Shown one piece after another: positions 48,277 to 56,315 of a stretch of DNA of 64,000 nt. Location of the stretch: positions 62,001 through 126,000 of the forward strand of contig NZ_SEWZ01000004.1 of assembly GCF_004307425.1 (NCBI RefSeq), given 5' to 3'. The first letter of the stretch is position 1, and every line of letters begins with the position of its first letter. Below the pieces are notes generated by a model, which saw nothing but the letters and a program-made list of their open reading frames with translations, made no database searches and had not been told where the DNA came from. Made by a program: the position numbers and the translations under genes. This stretch comes from Aquirufa antheringensis. GTDB lineage: Bacteria > Bacteroidota > Bacteroidia > Cytophagales > Spirosomataceae.

Positions 48277-48292
48277 AGCACAAAGAATAAAA
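48265..48292 (+). repeat. Heptamer array across the DUF3050 stop codon
   Basis: Units CATAAAG (twice), CACAAAG and AATAAAA; a weaker unit, AGTAGAG, precedes. The stop codon (48274-48276) lies inside. It shares an exact 17-bp string with the arrays at 9786 and 9852. Confidence 0.75.
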
Positions 48293-48297
48293 ACGCA

Positions 48298-48328
48298 AAA
48301 AGCCCGATCCATCACAGATCGGGCTTTT
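48298..48328. terminator. Bidirectional terminator between the DUF3050 gene and dnaK
   Basis: A perfect 11-bp stem, AAAAGCCCGAT / ATCGGGCTTTT, with a 9-nt loop, between convergent genes. Confidence 0.9.
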
Positions 48329-48346
48329 CTACTTTACCGCTTAGGC

Positions 48347-50239
48347 TTATTTTACTTCTTCAAAAGAAACGTCTTCCGCTCCTCCGTCAGATCCATTTGA
48401 ATCTGCTGATTGAGTTGCTTGACCGCCTTCTGCTTCAGCTCCTGCCGCATACATCTCTTGAGATGCCGCTGTCCAAGCCGTGTTTAATTTTTCTAATCCA
48501 GCATCGATACCAGCTAAATCTTGAGAAGCGTGAGCCACTTTTAATTCTGCCAAAGCACCTTCGATCGCCGTTTTATTTCCTTCCGATAATTTTTCACCGT
48601 ATTCTTTCAATTGCTTGTCCGATTGGAAAATCAACGCATCTGCTTGATTGATTTTTTCTACTTTTTCTTTTTCTAATTTATCCGATGCTTCGTTTGCTTT
48701 CGCCTCGTTACGCATTTTTTCGATATCCGCGTCCGTTAAGCCACTAGATGCTTCGATACGGATTTTTTGTTCTTTACCTGTTCCTTTGTCTTTGGCAGAA
48801 ACGTTCAAGATACCATTCGCATCAATATCGAATGTTACTTCAATTTGAGGTACACCGCGTTGTGCAGGTGGCAAACCATCTAAGTGGAAACGACCTAATG
48901 AACGGTTATCTTTCGCCATTGGACGCTCTCCTTGAAGTACGTTTAATTCTACGGATGGTTGGTTATCCGCTGCCGTAGAGAATGTTTCAGACTTCTTCGT
49001 AGGAATCGTCGTATTAGCTTCGATCAATTTCGTGAATACACCACCCATGGTTTCGATACCTAATGAAAGTGGCGTAACGTCTAATAATAACACGTCTTTC
49101 ACCTCTCCTGTTAATACTCCACCTTGAATAGCAGCTCCGATCGCAACCACCTCATCTGGATTAACTCCTTTAGAAGGTTTTTTGCCAAAGAATTTCTCCA
49201 CTTCCTCCTGAATACGTGGAATACGCGTCGAACCACCTACTAAGATGACCTCATCGATATCCGAGTTCGTGTAACCGGCGTTTTTCATCGCACGCTTACA
49301 AGGCTCTAAGGTACGCTGGATTAAGCTATCGGCTAATTGCTCGAATTTCGCTTTTGATAAAGAGCGTACTAAGTGTTTCGGGATACCATCTACCGGCATA
49401 ATGTACGGTAAGTTGATCTCTGTAGAAGCACTTGAACTTAATTCAATTTTCGCTTTTTCAGCCGCTTCTTTTAAGCGCTGTAAAGCCATTGGATCTTTAC
49501 GCAAGTCGATATTCTCGTCAGCGATGAATTCTTCCGCTAACCAGTTGATGATTACTTGGTCAAAGTCATCTCCACCTAAGTGTGTATCGCCATCTGTTGA
49601 TTTTACTTCGAATACGCCATCGCCTAATTCAAGTACCGATACGTCAAACGTACCACCACCTAAGTCGAATACCGCAATCTTCATATCCTTACCACCTTTG
49701 TCTACGCCATAAGCAAGAGCAGCAGCCGTAGGTTCGTTGATGATACGTTTTACTTCTAAACCTGCGATTTGTCCTGCTTCTTTCGTCGCTTGACGCTCTG
49801 CATCATTAAAGTAAGCAGGAACAGTGATAACTGCTTCCGTTACAGTTTGGCCTAAATAATCCTCTGCTGTTTGCTTCATTTTTGTCAAAATCTGCGCAGA
49901 AATTTCTTGTGGCGTATATAAACGATCACCGATGCGAACACGTGGTGTATCATTATTTCCTTGCTCTACCGAGTAAGAAATCGTTTTTAGTTCAGAGCTA
50001 ACCTCTGAATATTTTTTACCCATGAATCGCTTCACAGATGAAATCGTATTCTGTGGATTTGTAATCGCTTGTCTTTTCGCAGGATCACCTACTTTACGTT
50101 CGCCGTTCTCTAAAAATGCAACGATCGATGGAGTCGTACGTCTACCTTCTGAGTTTGCAATAACGACTGCCTCGTTCCCTTCCATTACCGCCACACATGA
50201 GTTGGTGGTTCCTAAGTCAATTCCAATAATTTTTCCCAT
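48347..50239 (-). CDS. dnaK: Chaperone DnaK (Hsp70)
   Basis: ATP-dependent chaperone of 630 residues from the ATG at 50239 ([18 protein letters not shown]); the frame extends nine residues further upstream but the family start is clear. The ATPase domain has the phosphate motifs [10 protein letters not shown] and [13 protein letters not shown]. The substrate domain begins after [14 protein letters not shown] near residue 390. The C-terminal lid ends in an acidic tail, EEVK. No grpE or dnaJ is adjacent. Upstream lies a palindrome, GTGACATATTGTCAC, possibly a heat-shock control site. Confidence 0.97.
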   Translation of the reverse strand: MGKIIGIDLGTTNSCVAVMEGNEAVVIANSEGRRTTPSIVAFLENGERKVGDPAKRQAITNPQNTISSVKRFMGKKYSEVSSELKTISYSVEQGNNDTPRVRIGDRLYTPQEISAQILTKMKQTAEDYLGQTVTEAVITVPAYFNDAERQATKEAGQIAGLEVKRIINEPTAAALAYGVDKGGKDMKIAVFDLGGGTFDVSVLELGDGVFEVKSTDGDTHLGGDDFDQVIINWLAEEFIADENIDLRKDPMALQRLKEAAEKAKIELSSSASTEINLPYIMPVDGIPKHLVRSLSKAKFEQLADSLIQRTLEPCKRAMKNAGYTNSDIDEVILVGGSTRIPRIQEEVEKFFGKKPSKGVNPDEVVAIGAAIQGGVLTGEVKDVLLLDVTPLSLGIETMGGVFTKLIEANTTIPTKKSETFSTAADNQPSVELNVLQGERPMAKDNRSLGRFHLDGLPPAQRGVPQIEVTFDIDANGILNVSAKDKGTGKEQKIRIEASSGLTDADIEKMRNEAKANEASDKLEKEKVEKINQADALIFQSDKQLKEYGEKLSEGNKTAIEGALAELKVAHASQDLAGIDAGLEKLNTAWTAASQEMYAAGAEAEGGQATQSADSNGSDGGAEDVSFEEVK

Positions 50240-50307
50240 GATTATTTTTAAATATTTTGACAGCATTTATACAAGGAATGTGCCATTTGAGATGGCCAAA
50301 GGCTTTT

Positions 50308-50322
50308 GTGACATATTGTCAC
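50308..50322. promoter_or_regulatory. Palindrome between dnaK and the desaturase gene
   Basis: GTGACA-TAT-TGTCAC, a perfect 6-bp inverted repeat with a 3-nt centre, flanked on both sides by CTTTTG. It lies 69 nt before dnaK and 78 nt before the desaturase, suitable as an operator for either. It is not the CIRCE element. Confidence 0.5.
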
Positions 50323-50370
50323 CTTTTGATTTAAAATCAGTGAGCTAACGGAAAAAATGGCGATATGTGG

Positions 50371-50378
50371 TATATTTG
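50371..50378 (+). promoter_or_regulatory. -7 promoter element of the DEGS1-like desaturase
   Basis: TATATTTG followed by CA, 21 nt before the ATG at 50400. No -33 TTG. Confidence 0.55.
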
Positions 50379-50399
50379 CATACTAAATAGTAGACAATT

Positions 50400-51398
50400 A
50401 TGTCCGAATCAAAAGATTTTAATTGGGTAGAAGGCCCAGAACCGCATAGAGCGCGTACACGTGCCATTGTGAGAGCACATCCTGAGGTGAAGAATTTAAT
50501 CGGAAAGAATCCGATGACCTTTGTTTGGATTTTAGCCTGTGTAGGTATGCAGATTGCCATGGCCTATTTCATTAAAGATTATCCATGGTGGGCGATTGTA
50601 GGTGTTGCTTGGGTTTTTGGGGCGTTTCCTACGCATACGTTGTTTGTGTGTATTCATGAATCAGCACACAATTTGATTTTCAAAAAGAATTCTTGGAATG
50701 TGTTAGCGGGAATCATCGCTAACTTCCCTTCCCTATTTCCTACAGCCATTTCTTTCAAGAATTTTCATTTAAAGCACCATGCTTTTCAGGGAGTTCATGA
50801 ATTAGATGCCGATTTACCGGATTATTGGGAGGCTAAATTGATCGATAATTATTTCATCGGAAAAATGATCTGGTTATTATTGTTCCCTTTCTTTCAAGGT
50901 ATTCGTACGATGCGCTGTATCGAACTAGCGGTGTTTGATCGTCCAGTGATCATGAATATTATCGCTCAAATAGCTTTTGATGCGGTCATTGTTTATTTCT
51001 GGGGTTGGTCAGCACTAGCCTATATGGGATTAAGCTTCCTATTTTCTGTGGGAATACACCCTTTAGGAGCACGTTGGATCCAAGAACATTTCTTAGTGTT
51101 AGACAAGAACCAGGAGACGTATTCCTATTATGGAAACTTGAATGGCATTAATATGAATGTGGGTTACCATAATGAACACCATGATATGCCCTCTGTTCCT
51201 TGGAATAATTTGCCAAAGTTAAAGGCAGCCGCTCCTGAGTTTTATGACAACTTGAAATACCATACGTCCTTTGTGAAGCTATTCTTCACCTTCCTATTCT
51301 CACAAGAAGTAGGCTTGTATTCTCGTATTGCGCGTAAAGAGCGTGACGGAGTTCCGTTGACGGATCAATCGATGCCGGATATAGAGCTAACTAAGTAA
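50400..51398 (+). CDS. Sphingolipid delta-4 desaturase-like fatty acid desaturase
   Basis: Integral membrane di-iron desaturase of 332 residues. The three histidine boxes are HESAH (86-90), HLKHH (123-127) and HNEHH (257-261). The N-terminal FNWVEGPEPHRARTRAIVRAHPE pattern resembles the DEGS family lipid-desaturase leader. The region DADLPDYWEA, and especially the stretch from ETYSYYGNLNG to VGYHNEHHDMP and on to YYDNL-like FYDNL, closely recall human DEGS1, which makes ceramide from dihydroceramide. Because Bacteroidota make dihydroceramides, a sphingoid-base desaturase is plausible. Other fatty amide substrates remain possible. It ends in a heptamer array. Confidence 0.8.
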   Translation: MSESKDFNWVEGPEPHRARTRAIVRAHPEVKNLIGKNPMTFVWILACVGMQIAMAYFIKDYPWWAIVGVAWVFGAFPTHTLFVCIHESAHNLIFKKNSWNVLAGIIANFPSLFPTAISFKNFHLKHHAFQGVHELDADLPDYWEAKLIDNYFIGKMIWLLLFPFFQGIRTMRCIELAVFDRPVIMNIIAQIAFDAVIVYFWGWSALAYMGLSFLFSVGIHPLGARWIQEHFLVLDKNQETYSYYGNLNGINMNVGYHNEHHDMPSVPWNNLPKLKAAAPEFYDNLKYHTSFVKLFFTFLFSQEVGLYSRIARKERDGVPLTDQSMPDIELTK

Positions 51399-51422
51399 TG
51401 GTAAATGGTCAGTGGTGAATGG
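51395..51422 (+). repeat. Heptamer array, left arm, across the desaturase stop codon
   Basis: Four units resembling TGAATGG (GTAATGG, TAAATGG, TCAGTGG, TGAATGG). The stop codon at 51396-51398 is within the first unit. It pairs with the inverted array at 51434-51468. Confidence 0.75.
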
Positions 51423-51433
51423 TAAATTAAAAA

Positions 51434-51468
51434 TCATTCACCATTCACCATTCATCATTTACCATTCA
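51434..51468 (-). repeat. Heptamer array, right arm, across the GH65 stop codon
   Basis: Five units (CCATTCA three times, TCATTCA, TCATTTA); on the minus strand they read TGAATGG-like. It encodes the last residues and stop codon (51455-51457) of the convergent GH65 gene. Confidence 0.8.
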
Positions 51469-53725
51469 GTTTGCGAGCCTCCCCATGCACAAACACCGTC
51501 AACTCCGGTCCAGCCAAGTTAGTGATATCCACTCCTGACTTTTTCACGGCAATGTTTAATTGATTCGCGCGGAAGTTGATTTTGAAGGAGAATTCGTTCC
51601 ATTGTTTTGGCAAGAATGGATTGAAATGCAAGGTGTGATCCTTTAAGCGCATTCCACCAAAACCTTTGATGATTGACATCCAGGTTCCTGCCATACTGGT
51701 GATGTGGCAACCATCTTCGGTATCATTATTATAATCATCTAAGTCTAAACGTGCGGCACGCGTGTAGAATTCGTACGATTTGTCTTCTTTGCCTAGTTTA
51801 GCGGCTAAAATGCTATGAACGCAAGGACTTAACGAGGATTCGTGTACCGTGATCGGCTCATAGAAATTATAATTGCGTTCTAATTCCTCAAGGCTAAAAT
51901 CGTCTTCAAAGAAATAAATCCCTTGTAATACGTCCGCTTGCTTGATGTAGCATGAACGAAGGATGCGATCCCAAGACCATTTTTGGTTGATTGGTCTTTC
52001 TGCCGTAATGGTATTTACGGGTGCGATTACCTTGTCCAAGAAACCATCTTGCTGCAAATAGATCCCTTGCTTTTCATCGCGTGGGAAATACATGTTTTCG
52101 ATGATGTGCTGGAATTGCGCTACTTCCTCTTTTGTGAAAGCTGTTGAAGTAATTTTAGCCGCAGCTTCTGCAGGGTAATTCTGTTGAATCTCTGCGTAAA
52201 CTTCAAGCGTGTATTTTAAACACCATGTGGCGATGTAGTTCGTATACCAGTTATTGTTAACGTTGTTTTCGTATTCGTTCGGGCCTGTTACGCCTAACAT
52301 GACGTATTTCTGCTTGTCTTCCGACCAGTTTACGCGTTGAGCCCAGAAACGTGCGATTCCGACCAACACTTCCCAGCCGTACTCTACTAAGTGTTTACGA
52401 TCGTCTGTGTAATTCACGTAGTCCATAATTGCGTAGGCGATGGCTCCGTTACGGTGGATTTCTTCAAAGGTGATTTCCCACTCGTTGTGGCACTCTTCTC
52501 CGTTCATCGTCACCATTGGATAAAGGGCTGCGCCTTTGTTGAAGCCTAGCTTACCTGCGTTTTCAATGGCGCGGTCTAATTGCTTCCAACGGTAGATTAA
52601 TAGGTTTTTAGAAACTTTAGCAGGAGCGGTTCCTAAATAGAACGGAATACAATAGGCTTCTGTATCCCAATAGGTCGATCCGCCGTATTTCTCACCAGTA
52701 AAGCCTTTAGGACCAATATTTAAACGATCGTCCTCCCCTGTGTAGGTTTGGTTCATTTGGAATATATTGAAACGAATGCCTTGTTGAGCGGATGCGTCAC
52801 CCGAGATGATGATGTCGTTAATCGCCCATTTGGTAGCCCAGGCTGCCGCTTGTTCTTGCAACATTTTGTCAAATCCTTTCGCTGAAATACGGGCTAAGTA
52901 GTCTGAGGCGATCTTTTCAAAGGACGCCGTTGGGTGATTCTCAGAGCTGATGTTAACCGCATACTTGATAAGGGTCAATTTTTCGCCTTGTTTTGCGGAT
53001 AGCGTGTAAGCCAGTTCGCTGTACTTTTCGCGGGTTGTTGAGGTAGCTTTTGCGTCTACTTTTTGACCATTAGCTTTAATCTCGATTTGTTGAGCTGTAA
53101 TGACTTCGAAGCCTGTTTTCTTGGTTTTGGACCAAACAAAATTCGAACCCACTTTTACCTCATCCCAGAATTTTTCATCGTAATTCGAGTCCTTATTCTT
53201 GATGTCTCCATCGATAAAGGCTTTTACTTGAATGTCTTCAGTGAAGTTTAATGGTGTAATAGAATAGGAAATAACACCTGATTCATCATCTGCCATGCTA
53301 TTTAGGCGAACGGATTCGATGGCTAAACGCTTTCCATTTTCTAGGGTGATTTCGCAGGTACGAAGGATATAACCCTCCTTCATGTTCAATTCACGGTAAA
53401 ATGAATGGATTTCACTTGTGTGTAAATCGACCTCTACTCCGCCGATCTGGATAGATAGACCATTCCAGTTAGCGGCATTTAATACTTTGGCAAAATATTC
53501 TGGATACCCATTTTTCCACCAACCTACACGAGTTTTATCTGGATAATAGACGCCCGCTACATAATTTCCTTGAAGGGTTTTACCTGTATAAGTTTCTTCA
53601 AATGAACCTCTTTGTCCCATTCGTCCGTTGCCGAGAGAAAAGATGGATTCGGTGATTTCGTTGTAGGCAGGATGGAATTGGTCTTCAATGACTTTCCATT
53701 CATCTATTTTAAGATATTGCTTCAT
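51455..53725 (-). CDS. Glycoside hydrolase family 65 phosphorylase (maltose phosphorylase-like)
   Basis: Inverting alpha-glucoside phosphorylase releasing beta-glucose 1-phosphate from a disaccharide; 756 residues, normal for GH65. The proton donor is in GVTGPNEYENNVNNN near residue 488. The substrate loops FWDTEAYCIPFYLG (here YWDTEAYCIPF) near residue 345 and ECHNEWEITFEEIHRNGAIAYA near residue 410 are intact. No signal peptide, so it is cytoplasmic. Beta-phosphoglucomutase follows the same pathway and is encoded just upstream. Maltose is the likely substrate, but kojibiose or trehalose cannot be excluded by sequence. Confidence 0.9.
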   Translation of the reverse strand: MKQYLKIDEWKVIEDQFHPAYNEITESIFSLGNGRMGQRGSFEETYTGKTLQGNYVAGVYYPDKTRVGWWKNGYPEYFAKVLNAANWNGLSIQIGGVEVDLHTSEIHSFYRELNMKEGYILRTCEITLENGKRLAIESVRLNSMADDESGVISYSITPLNFTEDIQVKAFIDGDIKNKDSNYDEKFWDEVKVGSNFVWSKTKKTGFEVITAQQIEIKANGQKVDAKATSTTREKYSELAYTLSAKQGEKLTLIKYAVNISSENHPTASFEKIASDYLARISAKGFDKMLQEQAAAWATKWAINDIIISGDASAQQGIRFNIFQMNQTYTGEDDRLNIGPKGFTGEKYGGSTYWDTEAYCIPFYLGTAPAKVSKNLLIYRWKQLDRAIENAGKLGFNKGAALYPMVTMNGEECHNEWEITFEEIHRNGAIAYAIMDYVNYTDDRKHLVEYGWEVLVGIARFWAQRVNWSEDKQKYVMLGVTGPNEYENNVNNNWYTNYIATWCLKYTLEVYAEIQQNYPAEAAAKITSTAFTKEEVAQFQHIIENMYFPRDEKQGIYLQQDGFLDKVIAPVNTITAERPINQKWSWDRILRSCYIKQADVLQGIYFFEDDFSLEELERNYNFYEPITVHESSLSPCVHSILAAKLGKEDKSYEFYTRAARLDLDDYNNDTEDGCHITSMAGTWMSIIKGFGGMRLKDHTLHFNPFLPKQWNEFSFKINFRANQLNIAVKKSGVDITNLAGPELTVFVHGEARKLNGK

Positions 53726-53755
53726 TCAGTTTATTAGGTAATTAGGATAATGTCA

Positions 53756-53763
53756 CAAAAATA
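53756..53763 (-). promoter_or_regulatory. -7 promoter element of the GH65 gene
   Basis: TATTTTTG on the minus strand, 30 nt before the ATG at 53725. Confidence 0.5.
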
Positions 53764-53787
53764 GAAAATTGTAAATTTTGGACATTT

Positions 53788-53803
53788 CTGTGCTAGGCTG
53801 TTT
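53788..53803. promoter_or_regulatory. Maltose-locus motif, copy 1
   Basis: CTGTGCTAGGCTGTTT, identical at 14 of 16 positions to 54524-54539. It lies 24 nt upstream of the GH65 -7 box, between that gene and pgmB, where an activator could bind. Confidence 0.5.
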
Positions 53804-53805
53804 CT

Positions 53806-54453
53806 TTAAAAAAGAAGCAAATCAGCCGATTTTATTCCGATAAAGTTCGGAATTACCTTGTTAGCATCGCTCAATACCGACGCTTCTCCTATTCCAATCA
53901 CTTTCATTCCTCCATTTATGGCAGCTTCTACCCCGGCTTGAGCATCTTCGAATACGATACATTCTGCTGGCGAAAAACCTAGTCCTTCGGCACCTTTTAA
54001 GAATACCTCTGGGTCTGGTTTGCTCTTGCTTACTTTATTTCCATCGATGATTAGATCAAACCAAGGCATTAATCCTGTCTTTTCTAGAATGATCTCCGCA
54101 TTTTTACTGGCGGAACCTAAGGCGATTTTATAGCCCTCTGCTTTAATTTGGCCTAAGAAATCCACCACACCTGGAAGGATTTCGGATGGATTCATATTCG
54201 AAATTAAGTGCAGGTAATTGTCGTTTTTCTCTTTCAACCAAGCTTCCTTTTGTTCCTCTGTAGCGGAATATGAAGCCCAATCTAGAATGCGATTCAATGA
54301 TTCTACTCTGGATACGCCTTTTAATTGTTCGTTTTGCTCTTCGGTTAATTGGTAGTTGAAATTCTCTCCTAGCATTTTCCAAGCTTGAAAGTGATAAATT
54401 GCTGTATCAACTAATACTCCGTCGAGATCAAAAAGGCAGGCTTTGTAAGACAT
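53806..54453 (-). CDS. pgmB: Beta-phosphoglucomutase
   Basis: HAD-superfamily enzyme converting beta-glucose 1-phosphate, the product of the GH65 phosphorylase, into glucose 6-phosphate; 215 residues. The catalytic DxD-type motif is FDLDGVLVDTA at residues 8-18, with the threonine/serine motif GSASKNA near residue 115 and the lysine/acid motifs KSKPDPEVF and FEDAQAGVEAA near residues 143-180. Cytoplasmic. It is divergent from the amylase gene and 80 bp before GH65, which has its own -7 box. Confidence 0.93.
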   Translation of the reverse strand: MSYKACLFDLDGVLVDTAIYHFQAWKMLGENFNYQLTEEQNEQLKGVSRVESLNRILDWASYSATEEQKEAWLKEKNDNYLHLISNMNPSEILPGVVDFLGQIKAEGYKIALGSASKNAEIILEKTGLMPWFDLIIDGNKVSKSKPDPEVFLKGAEGLGFSPAECIVFEDAQAGVEAAINGGMKVIGIGEASVLSDANKVIPNFIGIKSADLLLF

Positions 54454-54482
54454 ATTTAGGTAGGGATTGTTTTAAAGATTAG

Positions 54483-54509
54483 CAAAATTATTACATTTAC
54501 ATCTGCCAA
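54483..54509 (-). promoter_or_regulatory. Promoter of pgmB
   Basis: On the minus strand, TTG (54507-54509), a 16-nt spacer and TAATTTTG (54483-54490) followed by C, 29 nt before the ATG at 54453. Confidence 0.55.
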
Positions 54510-54523
54510 AAAACCTTTTTCTG

Positions 54524-54539
54524 CTGTGCTAGACAGTTT
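54524..54539. promoter_or_regulatory. Maltose-locus motif, copy 2
   Basis: CTGTGCTAGACAGTTT, with a palindromic core CTGT-5 nt-ACAG. It is 33 nt upstream of the pgmB -7 box and 12 nt before the amylase ATG, so it could control both divergent genes. Confidence 0.55.
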
Positions 54540-54551
54540 ATTTTAAATTAT

Positions 54552-56309
54552 ATGCGTAAATTTTATCTTGTTCTATTGTCCGCCTTCTTAATGTATCCTC
54601 TTATGGCTCAGAAATCCGTAAAAACTGATAAACATGTTGTGTACCAAATGATGTTCCATCTTTGGGGAAATCAAAATACCAACGTGAAAAGAAACGGTTC
54701 TGCTGCTGAGAATGGGGTAACTAAGTTCAAAGATATATCTACTAAGGGTTTACAGGCATTGAAGAAGAAAGGTTATTCTCATTTATATACGACGGGAATT
54801 CTAGAGCACGCGACGATGGAGGATTTTTCTGCTTTCGGATCGCCTTTAGATCATCCTCAGGTAGTCAAAGGTCGCGCTGGTTCGCCATTTGCGATTAAGG
54901 ATTATTATGATGTGAATCCTTTTTTAGCCGATAAACCGGCTGAACGGATGCAAGAGTTTTCTGCTATGTTAGATCGTGTCCATCAAGCAGATTTAAAATT
55001 AGTCTTAGATTTTGTACCAAATCACTTAGCCAGAGTATATCATTCGGATCAGAAACCGGCGGGAGTGGTTGATTTTGGCCAAAACGATAACAAAGACCTC
55101 TCCTTCTCTCCTTCCAATAATTTCTACTATTTACCAGGTACTCAGTTTACCATTCCTACGGGTGTGAATCCGCCAGTCCCTGTGACAGTTCCTTATATTG
55201 AAATTCCTGCGAAAGTGAGTGGTAACAACGTATTCTCCGCTCAACCTTCGATTCATGATTGGTTTGAAACGGTAAAGTTAAACTACGGTGTTGATCTTCA
55301 ACATGGAAATCAGACGCATTTTGATCCGATTCCGGATACTTGGTTGAAAATGACAGATGTGTTAGTGTATTGGACCAAAAAAGGAGTGGATGGTTTCCGT
55401 TGTGATATGGCGGAGATGGTACCTGTCGAGTTTTGGGCTTATGCTATTCCTAAGGTAAAAGCACTCAATCCAGAGGTAGTTTTTATCGCTGAGATTTATA
55501 ACCCACAAGAATACCGGAATTATATTTTCAAAGGAGGATTTGACTATTTGTATGATAAAGTGGGTCTTTATGACGGAATTCGTCATATTATGGAAAATAA
55601 ACCTGGCGCAACTACGGCTGATATTACCCGTGTTTGGCAACAGGAATCTGGTGATTTTGCGAACCATATGTTACGTTTCCTAGAAAATCACGATGAGACG
55701 CGTTTGAATTCACGTGGCTTTGCGGCTTCTAATTTTTGGTCGACTATTCCGGGTATGGTATTGACCGCGAGTATGCACGATGGACCTTTGATGATCTATT
55801 TTGGTCAAGAGTTTGGGGAGAAAGCGCAGGAAATCGAAGGATTTAATGAGGCAGACGATCGTACGACGATGTTTGATTTTTATCGCGTTGATACACACCA
55901 GCGCTGGTTAAATGGTGGAAAATTTGATGGAGGTAAATTAACGGCGGCTGAAAAAGAAATTGATTCTTTCTACAGCGAATTGTTAGTGTTGATTAATTCG
56001 AGCGAAGTCATTCAAAAAGGCAAGTTCTTTGATCTTCAATACGCTCAAAATGCGGCCTATCCAAAAGATAAAGTATATGCCTATTTACGCTATACAGATA
56101 AAGGTCGCAACTTAATCATTTGTAATTTTGATTCTGTGAGTCACGATTTCAATATCGAAATCCCTACGTTAGCCTTGGATATGATGGGAATAAAATCCTA
56201 CAGCCTAAAAACGTTCAAATCATTTGCACCTCCTGCAGCTCAAGCGAGTAAAGTTGAAGGAAATCGTATTCAAATACCCTCTAATTCCGCAATCGTTATT
56301 TCACTATAA
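54552..56309 (+). CDS. Alpha-amylase family (GH13) enzyme, exported
   Basis: Glucan-cleaving enzyme of 585 residues with a signal peptide (MRKFYLVLLSAFLMYPLMAQ), so periplasmic or outer surface. Catalytic residues are visible: the nucleophile aspartate in GVDGFRCDMAEM near residue 284, the acid/base glutamate in VFIAEIYNP near residue 316 and the transition-state aspartate in FLENHDETR near residue 380. The first conserved region is DFVPNHLA near residue 155. A beta-sandwich C-terminal domain covers residues about 505-585. It would produce oligosaccharides for the permease that follows after 6 nt. Confidence 0.9.
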   Translation: MRKFYLVLLSAFLMYPLMAQKSVKTDKHVVYQMMFHLWGNQNTNVKRNGSAAENGVTKFKDISTKGLQALKKKGYSHLYTTGILEHATMEDFSAFGSPLDHPQVVKGRAGSPFAIKDYYDVNPFLADKPAERMQEFSAMLDRVHQADLKLVLDFVPNHLARVYHSDQKPAGVVDFGQNDNKDLSFSPSNNFYYLPGTQFTIPTGVNPPVPVTVPYIEIPAKVSGNNVFSAQPSIHDWFETVKLNYGVDLQHGNQTHFDPIPDTWLKMTDVLVYWTKKGVDGFRCDMAEMVPVEFWAYAIPKVKALNPEVVFIAEIYNPQEYRNYIFKGGFDYLYDKVGLYDGIRHIMENKPGATTADITRVWQQESGDFANHMLRFLENHDETRLNSRGFAASNFWSTIPGMVLTASMHDGPLMIYFGQEFGEKAQEIEGFNEADDRTTMFDFYRVDTHQRWLNGGKFDGGKLTAAEKEIDSFYSELLVLINSSEVIQKGKFFDLQYAQNAAYPKDKVYAYLRYTDKGRNLIICNFDSVSHDFNIEIPTLALDMMGIKSYSLKTFKSFAPPAAQASKVEGNRIQIPSNSAIVISL

Positions 56310-56315
56310 AAACCT

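Noticed and set aside
50308-50322. CIRCE element for HrcA upstream of dnaK
   Set aside because: The palindrome does not match TTAGCACTC-N9-GAGTGCTAA in sequence or spacing.
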